Assembly (NCBI RefSeq): GCF_010685995.1
Contig: NZ_JAAGWK010000008.1
Coordinates: 124,001 to 188,000 of the forward strand
Direction: 5' to 3'
Origin: Goekera deserti
GTDB lineage: Bacteria > Actinomycetota > Actinomycetes > Mycobacteriales > Geodermatophilaceae
DNA length: 64,000 bases
Both the position numbers and the translations under genes were made by a program. Under the pieces are notes generated by a model. It was not told the origin of the DNA, ran no database searches, and worked only from the letters and a program-made list of their open reading frames with translations. Within the stretch, counting starts at the first letter, position 1, and each line of letters begins with the position of its first letter. Of the stretch, positions 9,045 through 16,922 are shown piece after piece.

Positions 9045-9472
9045 CCGACCGAGCAGCGGCCCGTGGGCGGCCGTTACGGGGGCGGGGGGTGGCCGCCTGG
9101 AGGCCACTGCTCCCTCGGTGGTCCTGTGCCGGCTGCCCCGGCCCGACGTGACCGGCCCGGCTGCCCGGCCCGGACGGCCGGCCCCGGCTGGCCGGCCCTG
9201 GCTGCCCGGCCAGGGGTGTCCGACCCGGGCGTTGGCCCGGCTGCGGCCATCTCGGAGGTGGTCATTGCCGCGGGAGGGCCACTGCTACCCCCGGCTGACC
9301 TCGCGGACAGAGCGACGCGGCGCGCGGCCAGCGGCACCGACCCGACCGCGGTGCACCAGTGGCCCGGGATCGGCCGTCCCGAAGGTCCTGGTGGCCGCCG
9401 GAGGGCCACTGGTCAGGAGCACACCCACCGGGGACCACGGCGACGACGGACCCGCTCAGCGTCGGACGGCGG
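9045..9472. other. 428-base non-coding gap with three hairpin repeats
   Basis: No convincing gene lies between the ends of the amine oxidase and the convergent methyltransferase. Three similar hairpins occur: GTGGCC/GGCCAC at 9089-9107, GTGGTC/GGGCCAC at 9258-9282, and GTGGCC/GGCCAC at 9391-9409. Each has a GCCGC-GGGA/GGAG-like loop and is followed by TGCT or TGGT. The stretch 9120-9235 is low-complexity CGGCTGCCCGGCC-type sequence. Confidence 0.7.
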
Positions 9473-10249
9473 TCAGGGCCGCCAGCGAACGCACAGCGCC
9501 TGCTGCCCGAGCGGGACCATCGTCGTACCGCGGCGGGACGCCTCGGCGGCGACGACGGCGGCGTGCGCGTCGAGCAGCTGCTCCCGGCGCTCCGGGCTCA
9601 TCACCGCGTACGCCGAGTACGTGGCCTCCCGGGCGCGCACCTCCGCGGCGGTGACCTCCCAGGTCCACGGGAACGAGCGGTGCTCCAGCTCGCCGGCCGG
9701 CAGCCCCGGCACCTCCGGGGTCTCCGGCACCACGTCGCCCTCGTCGGGGTCGTCGTCCGGGTCCAGCCGAGCCAGCCGGTGTTCCCAGGGCTCGACCGGC
9801 CGGGCGGCGTTCCACACCAGGCCGAGCCAGCCGCCCGGCCGAAGCACCCGGCGCACCTCGGCCACCGCGGCCTCGTGCGGGAACCAGTGCCACGCCTGGG
9901 CGACGAGGACAGCGTCGACGCTCTGCGCGGGCAACGGCAGCGCGTCGGCGCCGGCGAGCAGCGCGCGGGCCGCGGGGTGCCGGCGGCCGAGCACCGCCAG
10001 CATCCCCGGGTCCGGCTCCACGGCGGTCACCTGCAGGCCCCGCTCCAGCAGCGCACCGGTGAGCTTCCCGGTGCCGGCCCCCACGTCCACGACGTCGGCG
10101 GCCCCGGGCGGCAGCAGCCAGTCCACCGCAGCAGCGGGGTAGCCGGGCCGCCGGCGGTCGTACTCCTCGGCGAACCCGCCGAACACCCGCGCCCGCCGTC
10201 CGTCCAGGTCACCGAGTCCGCCCACCCACCCACCGTGCCACGGGGGCAC
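9473..10249 (-). CDS. class I SAM-dependent methyltransferase
   Basis: A 258-residue protein with the Rossmann methyltransferase core: VVDVGAGTGKLT (SAM-binding motif I), AVEPDPGML, GADALPLPAQSVDAVLVAQAWHWF and the VLRPGGWLGLVWN strand. The substrate is unknown. The gene lies 17 bases after a TetR gene on the same strand, so the two probably form one unit. A GTG at 10225 (8 codons in) is an equally plausible start, placing FGGFAEEYDRRRPGYP near the N-terminus as in related enzymes. Confidence 0.8.
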   Translation of the reverse strand: MPPWHGGWVGGLGDLDGRRARVFGGFAEEYDRRRPGYPAAAVDWLLPPGAADVVDVGAGTGKLTGALLERGLQVTAVEPDPGMLAVLGRRHPAARALLAGADALPLPAQSVDAVLVAQAWHWFPHEAAVAEVRRVLRPGGWLGLVWNAARPVEPWEHRLARLDPDDDPDEGDVVPETPEVPGLPAGELEHRSFPWTWEVTAAEVRAREATYSAYAVMSPERREQLLDAHAAVVAAEASRRGTTMVPLGQQALCVRWRP

Positions 10250-10266
10250 CGGCCGCCGACGCCGGG

Positions 10267-10851
10267 TCAGTCCGGGTCGGTCAGCTCGCGGTGCACCCGG
10301 TCGGCCTGGGCGCGGACGAAGTCCTCGTCCAGCGGCAGCACGCGGAGCAGGTGCCGGTAGAACAGCGGGCCGACCAGGCTGTCCACCACCTCGGCCGCGG
10401 CCCGGCCGGCCACCTGCTCACCCCGGTCGGCCGCCCGCTGGAGCAGGGTGGCGACGTCGGCGGTGTACCCGTCGACGAAGGTCCGCAGCACCCGCCGCTG
10501 CTCCGGGTCGTCCACCGCGGTGGTCACCAGGGTGGCAGCCACCCGGCCCCAGGAGTTCTGCAGGCCGTCGGCGAAGGCCAGGGCGTAGTCGCGCAGGTCG
10601 TCGCGCAGGCTGCGCCCGGGTGAGTAGCCGACCAGCGCCGCGTCGGAGAAGGCGTCGCGGAGGATCTCCTCGCGCGTGGTCCAGTGCCGGTAGACGGTGC
10701 TGGGCGAGACACCGGAGCGGGCGCAGATAGCGCTGATCGTGACGTCCAGGAACCCGACCTCGAGCAGCAGCTGCCGAGCGGCGTCGAGCACCTTCGCCCG
10801 GGTCCGGGTCACCCGCGGGTCCTCGTGCGGTGCCCGGTCGGCCTCGTCCAT
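10267..10851 (-). CDS. TetR family regulator
   Basis: A 194-residue repressor-type protein. The helix-turn-helix is at about 35-60 (TISAICARSGVSPSTVYRHW), followed by a ligand-binding region with the WGRVAATLVTT and GPLFYRHLL helices typical of the TetR C-terminal class with a wide acceptor pocket. It is divergent from a P450 gene with 59 bases between the starts. A TAGAAG-N6-CTTCTA dyad lies in that gap, so it most likely controls the P450 and itself. The methyltransferase follows on the same strand. Confidence 0.88.
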   Translation of the reverse strand: MDEADRAPHEDPRVTRTRAKVLDAARQLLLEVGFLDVTISAICARSGVSPSTVYRHWTTREEILRDAFSDAALVGYSPGRSLRDDLRDYALAFADGLQNSWGRVAATLVTTAVDDPEQRRVLRTFVDGYTADVATLLQRAADRGEQVAGRAAAEVVDSLVGPLFYRHLLRVLPLDEDFVRAQADRVHRELTDPD

Positions 10852-10882
10852 GGTCCCGCGGACCCTACCGACCCTGGACTTG

Positions 10883-10900
10883 TAGAAGTGCGCGCTTCTA
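10883..10900. promoter_or_regulatory. TAGAAG-N6-CTTCTA operator candidate
   Basis: A perfect 6-bp inverted repeat with a 6-base centre, 10 bases before the P450 ATG and 31 bases before the TetR ATG. Spacing and position are those of a TetR operator covering both divergent promoters. Confidence 0.65.
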
Positions 10901-10910
10901 GAGTGCGCGC

Positions 10911-12152
10911 ATGTCCTCCACGGCCGTCGACCGCTTCGACCCGATGTCCCCGAGCTTCGCCGCCGAGCGGTTCGCGCTGATGAGCGAGCTGCGCGCCCAG
11001 GCGCCGGCCGTCTTCGTCCCCGGCATCGGCATGTGGGCGGTGACCGGCTACGACGCCGTCCGGGAGGTGCTCGGCGACGAGGAGCGGTTCCCGGCCGGCG
11101 GCGGCTACAACGCGCTACGACACCTGTCCGCGGAGGCCCGCGCGGTGTACCCGGTCGACGGGCCGCTGTTCGCCTACGCCGTGATCAGCACCGACGACCC
11201 GCTGCACGCCCGGCTGCGGGCCCCGATGACCGCCGCCTTCTCCCCGCGCCGGGTCCAGGCCCTGGACGCGGTCGTGCGTGCCGACGCCGAGCAGATCGCC
11301 GGGCAGGTCGCCGCCCGCGTGCAGGAGCAGGGGCAGGCCGTGGACCTGTACGAGCAGGTCTGCCGCCGGCTCCCGCCACGCACCATCTGCCGGGTGTTCG
11401 GCCTGCCCGTCGAGGAGGCGCCCCGGTTCTCGGCCTGGTCGGCGTCCTTCATCGCCCTGCAGGTACCCGGCCTGCCGATCGAGGCCCAGGTGCAGGCGAT
11501 GACCGACATCGCCGAGTTCGACGCCTACGTGCGCGACATCGTCACCGGCGACCTGTCCGGCCTGGACGACGGCGTCCTCCGCACGCTGGTGGAGGGACGA
11601 CGCGACGGCACCTGCGACCTCACCGAGGACGAACTGGTCGGCAACCTGGCCAACGTCCTGTTCGCCGGGCACGAGACCACCGTCGGCACCATGTCGAACA
11701 TGCTGGTCCGGCTGCTGCGCGACCGGGACCACTGGGCCGCCCTGGCCGCCGGCGCCGACCCCGCGCCCCTGCTGGAGGAGCTGCTGCGGATCGACACCTC
11801 GGTGATGGGCCTGTTCCGCAGCACCGCCGCCGCCACCCGGGTGGACGGCGTCGAGGTGCCCGCGGGCGCCCCGCTGTGGGTGGCGTTCGGGGCGGCCAAC
11901 CGCGACCCGCGCGCCTTCGACCGGCCGGACGAGGTGCTGCTCGACCGGCCCCGCACGCCGGTCCCGCTCACCTGGGGCCACGGGGCGCACTACTGCATCG
12001 GGACGGCGCTGGCCCGCCAGCAGCTGCGCGCGGTGATGACCGCGCTGCCCCGCGCGTGCCCGGCGCTGCACCTGGTCGGCGACGTCGTGGAGGTGCCCAA
12101 CCACATCGCCCGGGTCTCCGTGGCCATCCCGGCCGGCCGGCAGCAGCCGTGA
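10911..12152 (+). CDS. cytochrome P450
   Basis: A 413-residue soluble bacterial P450. The I-helix oxygen-activation motif AGHETT is near 252, the K-helix ExxR is ELLR, and the heme-thiolate loop is WGHGAHYCIG with the Cys at about 362 (Trp replaces the usual first Phe). Length and lack of a membrane anchor fit class I enzymes fed by ferredoxin; no ferredoxin or reductase gene is adjacent. Substrate cannot be told from sequence. It is transcribed away from a TetR gene with a clear operator between, so it is probably inducible by a small molecule. The next gene starts within its stop codon. Confidence 0.92.
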   Translation: MSSTAVDRFDPMSPSFAAERFALMSELRAQAPAVFVPGIGMWAVTGYDAVREVLGDEERFPAGGGYNALRHLSAEARAVYPVDGPLFAYAVISTDDPLHARLRAPMTAAFSPRRVQALDAVVRADAEQIAGQVAARVQEQGQAVDLYEQVCRRLPPRTICRVFGLPVEEAPRFSAWSASFIALQVPGLPIEAQVQAMTDIAEFDAYVRDIVTGDLSGLDDGVLRTLVEGRRDGTCDLTEDELVGNLANVLFAGHETTVGTMSNMLVRLLRDRDHWAALAAGADPAPLLEELLRIDTSVMGLFRSTAAATRVDGVEVPAGAPLWVAFGAANRDPRAFDRPDEVLLDRPRTPVPLTWGHGAHYCIGTALARQQLRAVMTALPRACPALHLVGDVVEVPNHIARVSVAIPAGRQQP

Positions 12153-13048
12153 CGACGCTGACCCTGCCCACCGGGGACGTCGACCTGGGGCTGACCCTGG
12201 CGCCGTTCACGATGCTGACCCGGGACCCCACGCTCCGGCTGGCACCGGGCCGGTTCGAGCGGGCCAGCCCCACCCCGGAGGGCCCGGGCACCGTGGTGGT
12301 CACCTGGGACGGCACCCGCCCGGAGGCCCGGGTCGAGACGCACGGCGACGGCGCGGCGTGGCTGGCCGACCGCGCACCGGACCTGCTGGGTCTGCGCGAC
12401 GACGCGACCGGCTTCGACCCGGCCGAGGGCCCGCTGCGCGCACTGTGGCGCCGCCACCGGGGCGACCGGATCGCCGCGACCGGCACCCTGTGGCACGACC
12501 TGGCCTGGTTCGTCGTGCAGCAGCGGGTGACCCGCGGGGAGGCGGCGGCGCAGTGGTCCCGGCTGGTGCGCGGCCTGGGCACCCCGGCGCCGGGCGCCGA
12601 GCACCTGGTGGTGCTGCCGCCGCCGGCGGTGGTCGCCCGGCTGGGGTACGCCGACCTGCACCGCTTCGGCATCGAGCGCCAGCGGGCGGACACCCTGGTC
12701 ACCGCGGCACGCGCGGCGCACCGGCTGCACACCGAGCCCGTCCTGGACCGGGACGCCGCGCTGGCCGCGCTGGGCGCGGTGCGCGGCGTCGGGCCGTGGA
12801 CGACCAGCTGCCTGGCCACCTCCACCTTCGGCGACCCGGACACCGTCATCACCGGGGACGCCAGCATCCCCTCGCTGGTCGCCTGGGTGCTCGCCGGGGA
12901 ACGCCGGGCCGACGACGCCCGGCTGCACGAGCTGCTCGCACCGCACCGCCCGCACCGCTACCGGGTGATCCGGCTGGCCTTCGCCAGCGGCGCCCGGCCG
13001 CCGCGGCACGGCGCCCGGACCGCCCCGCACGACGTGCGCCGGCGCTGA
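12149..13048 (+). CDS. AlkA-like DNA-3-methyladenine glycosylase (HhH-GPD family)
   Basis: A 299-residue protein overlapping the P450 stop as GTGA. The N-terminal ~95 residues resemble the AlkA N-domain. The centre and C-terminus form an HhH-GPD fold: WFVVQQRVTRGEAAAQWSRL, then the hairpin LGAVRGVGPWTTSCLATSTFG, followed by an Asp (TVITGD, about 235) at the catalytic position of the family. The expected role is excision of alkylated bases. Coupling to a P450 is unusual: it could protect DNA from reactive products or be simple co-location. Confidence 0.75.
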   Translation: MTTLTLPTGDVDLGLTLAPFTMLTRDPTLRLAPGRFERASPTPEGPGTVVVTWDGTRPEARVETHGDGAAWLADRAPDLLGLRDDATGFDPAEGPLRALWRRHRGDRIAATGTLWHDLAWFVVQQRVTRGEAAAQWSRLVRGLGTPAPGAEHLVVLPPPAVVARLGYADLHRFGIERQRADTLVTAARAAHRLHTEPVLDRDAALAALGAVRGVGPWTTSCLATSTFGDPDTVITGDASIPSLVAWVLAGERRADDARLHELLAPHRPHRYRVIRLAFASGARPPRHGARTAPHDVRRR

Positions 13049-13095
13049 ACTGCACGGAGCGAGGACGTACCACCAGGCGCACCGGCGCCCGGCCG

Positions 13096-13683
13096 TCAGG
13101 CCGACGGGCCGCAGGCGCCGTCCCGGAAGACGGCGTACACCAGGTCGGCCGGGTCGCGGCCGTCGGCAGGCGGGTGCACGACCGCGCTCTGCAGCAGGGC
13201 GAACCACTGGTCGGCGAGCCACGGGGCGGGGACGTCGTCGCGCAGCACGCCGGCGGCCTGACCGCGGCGGACCAGGTCGTGCACCAACCGGTCGATGCGC
13301 ACCGCGTCCGGGCGGGTGGCGAGGTCGGGCACGGTCGAGGAGCCGCTGACCAGCAGGCCGATCAGCACGATCGCCTCCGGTCCCACCGAGCAGGCGGCGC
13401 GGGTCAGCCGGGCCAGGGCCACCTCGGGGTCGTCGTCGGCGGGCCGGCCCCGGGCGAGCAGGTCGGCGGCGACCGCCAGGGCGCGGTCGACCACCGCGTC
13501 GACCAGCGCCGTCCGGCTGGGCACGTGCCGGTAGACGGTGGCCCGGGCGAGCCCGGTGGCCCGGACGACGTCCTCCAGGGTGGCGTGCGGGTCCCGGGCC
13601 AGCTCGGCGGCACCGACGGCCAGGATGCGCTCGCGGTTGCGCGCCGCGTCCGCACGCACCCGCCCCTCCCCCGTCCCTGCCAC
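13096..13683 (-). CDS. TetR family regulator
   Basis: A 195-residue regulator with the helix-turn-helix at about 35-57 (TLEDVVRATGLARATVYRHV) and an alpha-helical ligand domain containing ALARLTRAACSVGPEAIVLIGLL. It is divergent from a GAP-family membrane protein gene, with nested inverted repeats in the 122-base gap, so it probably represses that gene and itself. The GTG at 13683 follows GGGAGGGGG. It is convergent with the DNA glycosylase gene. Confidence 0.88.
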   Translation of the reverse strand: MAGTGEGRVRADAARNRERILAVGAAELARDPHATLEDVVRATGLARATVYRHVPSRTALVDAVVDRALAVAADLLARGRPADDDPEVALARLTRAACSVGPEAIVLIGLLVSGSSTVPDLATRPDAVRIDRLVHDLVRRGQAAGVLRDDVPAPWLADQWFALLQSAVVHPPADGRDPADLVYAVFRDGACGPSA

Positions 13684-13715
13684 GACACCCCCTCCCTGAC
13701 TTTTTCGGGCTCAAG

Positions 13716-13771
13716 CACGAAGTCGTACGGTAGCGTCTCACTTATCAGAGACGCATCAGTCTGACTTCGTG
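13716..13771. promoter_or_regulatory. nested inverted repeats between TetR and membrane protein genes
   Basis: Outer arms CACGAAGTC (13716-13724) and GACTTCGTG (13763-13771) are perfectly complementary. Inside lies a second dyad, GCGTCTC (13733-13739) and GAGACGC (13748-13754), with an 8-base centre. Both cover the likely divergent promoters (TACGGT, TAGCGT). The inner dyad is the better TetR operator candidate. Just to the left, 13698-13714 matches one unit of the repeat array at 39187. Confidence 0.6.
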
Positions 13772-13805
13772 GAGGGCCCGTGCTGCACCTCGTCAGGTCC
13801 GGCCG

Positions 13806-14471
13806 GTGAGCGCCGGGCTGCTGCTCGCCATCGCCGGCCTCGCCGCGCTGGACTCGCTCAACCCGGCGACCACCGGCGCGGTGGTCCTCGTCCTGCTCCT
13901 GCCGGTGCGCCGTCCGGTGGCCAGCGCGCTGAGCTTCGTCGCCGGGGCCTACCTGACGGTGCTGCTGCTGGGCGTGGTGGTGTTCCTGGCCGCCGACGCC
14001 GCCGCGGAGTCCGTCACCGGCGGGCTGGTGTGGGTGCGCCGGGTGGCCTTCGGGCTCGCGGCGCTGATCCTGCTGGTGACCGCGGTCCGCAGGCTCTGGC
14101 CACGCCACCGGGCGGCCGTGACGCTGCCGTCGTGGTTCTCCCCGCTGACCGCCGTCCCGCTGGGCGCCCTGGTGACCGGGGTGGACCTGCCCAACGCCTT
14201 CCCCTACTTCATCGCGATCGAGCGCCTGGTCAGCGCCGGGGTCGAGCCGCTGCCCGGGCTGGCGGTGCTCGCCGGGTACGCCCTGGTGTACTGCTTGCCG
14301 TGCCTGGTGCTGCTCGCGGTCGGCCGGTTCTACGGCGACCGGGTGCGGCGCCGGCTCCAGCCGCTCTACGACCGGGTGGGTGGCGCGAAGGACCTGCCGC
14401 GGAGCATCCCGGCAGCGCTCGGGCTCACCGCACTCGCCGGCGTGCTCGCCGCGGTGGCGGTCACCAGCTGA
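13806..14471 (+). CDS. GAP/LysE-superfamily membrane protein
   Basis: A 221-residue integral membrane protein with about six hydrophobic helices. The DSLNPATTG motif near residue 17 and the GVDLPNAFPYF segment in the middle are characteristic of the actinobacterial GAP family (LysE superfamily relatives, thought to export or address lipids and small molecules). Its GTG overlaps the stop of a possible 9-codon leader frame (13780-13809) that has its own GGAGG sequence. It is regulated, by inference, by the divergent TetR gene. Confidence 0.7.
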   Translation: MSAGLLLAIAGLAALDSLNPATTGAVVLVLLLPVRRPVASALSFVAGAYLTVLLLGVVVFLAADAAAESVTGGLVWVRRVAFGLAALILLVTAVRRLWPRHRAAVTLPSWFSPLTAVPLGALVTGVDLPNAFPYFIAIERLVSAGVEPLPGLAVLAGYALVYCLPCLVLLAVGRFYGDRVRRRLQPLYDRVGGAKDLPRSIPAALGLTALAGVLAAVAVTS

Positions 14472-14677
14472 CCCGCACGGAGCGGGTCACGACGACCACG
14501 ACGGGCGCGCAGCAGGGCGTCCGCACGCTCGGCCACGGCTGACCCGGGCCGCTGCGACACCCGGCGGCCGGACTGGCCGTGATCAATCGGCAGCGGCTAG
14601 TGTTCTCCGGAGCCCGAGCAGAGGGCCTCCGGCGCACACCCGCCCGCGAGTGAGCCCGCTGCGCCCCGGAGGTCGTC

Positions 14678-16807
14678 GTGCACCAGCTCGTGGCCGCACT
14701 CGCCCTGGTCGTGGCCCTCCAGTACGCGGTGATCGCCTTCGGCGTCGTCCCGGTGCTCGCCCGGCTGGCCCTGCGCCAGGGGCGGGCCGTGCAGGCGGCG
14801 CGGTGGGGGGCGGCGGCGTTCTTCGCCGGCTGCGCGGTGACCCACGTGATGATCGCCGTGGCCGCCCTTCAGGAGACCTCGGCCGCCCCGGGGCACGGGG
14901 TGGCCGTGGGCGGGAGCGGCCTGACGGCACTGTGGCAGCACGTCCTGCCGCACGTGGCCCAGGTGGTGGGCGGCGGGCTCTTCATCGCCGTCGCCCACCA
15001 CCGGCTGTCGCTGAGCATCATGACCAAGACCGAGGCCCGCGAGCTGCACGAGCTCGAGGAGCACCTGCGCACCGTCTTCGACGAGGCCCCGGCCGGGGTC
15101 GGCCTCTACGCGCTGGACCCGGAGACCGTCCAGCTGGGCCGGGTGCTGCAGGTCAACCCCGCCCTCTGCCGGCTCGTCGGCCGCGACGAGCAGACGCTGC
15201 GCGAGACGGCCTACCGCGACCTGCTGGTGCACCGCACGGACTGGGAGGACACCCGGGACGCGCTGCGCGAGCTGCTCACCGGCCGCGAGCCGAGCGTCGA
15301 GCTCGAGCAGCCCTACCTGCACCAGGACGGCCACGAGTTCTGGGCCCACGTGATGATCTCGCTGACCCACGACGAGGCCGGGCAGCCGCTGCACTGCGTC
15401 GTCCAGGTGCGGGACGTGACCGACGACCGGCACCGGGAGAGCCAGCTGCGCCACCTGGCCGAGCACGACTCCCTCACCGGCGTGTTCAACCGGCACCGGT
15501 TCGGGGCGGAGCTGGACCGGATGGTGGCCACGGTGCACCGCTACGGCGAGACCGCGGCGCTGCTGGTCGTCGACCTCGACCACTTCAAGTTCGTCAACGA
15601 CACCTACGGTCACGCCACCGGCGACCGGCTGCTGCACACCGTGGCCAGCGTGCTGTCCAGCCGGCTGCGCAGCACCGACGTGCTGGGCCGGCTGGGCGGC
15701 GACGAGTTCGGCGTCCTCCTGCCGCACACCTCCGAGGCCGGCGCCTCGGCGCTCGCGCAGTCGCTGCTGCAGGCACTCCGGGACGAGGCCCACGTGCAGG
15801 TGATGGACCGGTCCGTCCGCGCGGCCGCCTCGATCGGGGTGTCGATGATCTCGCCGACCGACGCCGTGGTGGACGCCGACGCGCTGCTCGCCCAGGCCGA
15901 CATCGCGATGTACGAGGCGAAGGAGACCGGCCGCGACCGGGTCGCCAGCGCGGACGGCGCCGTGCACGGGACCGCCCGGATGCGCGCCCGGCTGAGCTGG
16001 TCCGAGCGGGTCCGCGACGCGCTGGACCGCGGCGGCTTCCAGCTGTGGGAACAGCCGATCCTGGACCTCGCCACCGGGCGGTTCGACCGGTCGGAGCTGC
16101 TGCTGCGGATGGTGGACGCCGACGGCTCGCTGGTCCTGCCCGGGCACTTCCTGGAGGTGGCCGAGCGCTTCGGCCAGGTGCAGGGCATCGACAGCTGGGT
16201 GTTCTCCCGGGCGATCCAGCTGCTGGAGCTGCGGCACGCCGCCGGGGACACCCGCAGCGTGGAGATCAACCTCTCCGGTGCGTCGCTGACCGACGAGGCG
16301 CTCATCGACCGGATCTGCCACCAGGTGTCCGGCGCGGCGTTCGACCCGTCCCGGCTGATCGTCGAGGTCACCGAGACCGCGGCCGTCGGCAACACCAGCC
16401 TGGCCCGGACGCTGGCCTCCCGGCTGGGGGACGCCGGCTGCCGCTTCGCCCTCGATGACTTCGGCAGCGGCTTCGGGTCCTTCTACTACCTCAAGCACCT
16501 CCACTTCGACGGCGTGAAGATCGACGGCGAGTTCGTCAAGGACCTGCCCGAGTCCAGCACCGACCTGGTGATGCTCGACGCCATCGTGGGCATGGCCCGC
16601 GGCCTCGGCAAGGAGGTCACCGCGGAGTTCGTGCAGAACGACGCCACGATCGCCCTGCTGCGGGAGCGTGGCGTCGGGTTCGCGCAGGGCTTCCACATCG
16701 CCCGGCCGCACCCGGTACCGGAGTTCGAGGGGCGGGACACCGAGTGCCTGGACGAGGCTGCCGCCCCCCGGCCGACCGTCGTGGCCGGGTCGGTCTCGCG
16801 GGACTGA
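14678..16807 (+). CDS. membrane PAS-GGDEF-EAL cyclic-di-GMP protein
   Basis: A 709-residue protein. Three hydrophobic helices (about 5-110) are followed by a coiled segment, a PAS domain (about 125-250), a GGDEF domain and an EAL domain. GGDEF is intact (RLGGDEFGVLL) and the RSTD inhibitory site precedes it by five residues, so diguanylate cyclase activity with product inhibition is likely. In the EAL domain the signature is SELLLR instead of EALLR, but EINLSG, VEVTET, LDDFGSG, VKIDGEF and AQGFHIARP are kept; the AEGVE motif reads AEFVQ. Phosphodiesterase activity is possible but uncertain. GTG at 14678 follows GGAGG. It is convergent with an ABC transporter gene across an 18-bp repeat array. 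Confidence 0.9.
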   Translation: MHQLVAALALVVALQYAVIAFGVVPVLARLALRQGRAVQAARWGAAAFFAGCAVTHVMIAVAALQETSAAPGHGVAVGGSGLTALWQHVLPHVAQVVGGGLFIAVAHHRLSLSIMTKTEARELHELEEHLRTVFDEAPAGVGLYALDPETVQLGRVLQVNPALCRLVGRDEQTLRETAYRDLLVHRTDWEDTRDALRELLTGREPSVELEQPYLHQDGHEFWAHVMISLTHDEAGQPLHCVVQVRDVTDDRHRESQLRHLAEHDSLTGVFNRHRFGAELDRMVATVHRYGETAALLVVDLDHFKFVNDTYGHATGDRLLHTVASVLSSRLRSTDVLGRLGGDEFGVLLPHTSEAGASALAQSLLQALRDEAHVQVMDRSVRAAASIGVSMISPTDAVVDADALLAQADIAMYEAKETGRDRVASADGAVHGTARMRARLSWSERVRDALDRGGFQLWEQPILDLATGRFDRSELLLRMVDADGSLVLPGHFLEVAERFGQVQGIDSWVFSRAIQLLELRHAAGDTRSVEINLSGASLTDEALIDRICHQVSGAAFDPSRLIVEVTETAAVGNTSLARTLASRLGDAGCRFALDDFGSGFGSFYYLKHLHFDGVKIDGEFVKDLPESSTDLVMLDAIVGMARGLGKEVTAEFVQNDATIALLRERGVGFAQGFHIARPHPVPEFEGRDTECLDEAAAPRPTVVAGSVSRD

Positions 16808-16922
16808 CCGAGCTCGCCGGACCGATCGAGCCCGCCGGACCGATCGAGCCCGCCGGACCGATCGAGCCCGCCGGACCGATCGAGCCCGCCGGACCGACCG
16901 GACCCGCGGGACCGACCGGGGG
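16804..16922. repeat. 18-bp tandem repeat array filling a convergent gap
   Basis: Four identical units of GACCGATCGAGCCCGCCG run from 16820 to 16891, flanked by one shorter and two diverged units. The array starts at the stop of the GGDEF-EAL gene and ends at the stop of the ABC transporter gene, so it makes up the whole intergenic space. Confidence 0.9.

Noticed and set aside
6762-9107. 781-codon minus-strand open frame opposite the amine oxidase
   Set aside because: Antisense shadow of a gene with complete catalytic motifs.
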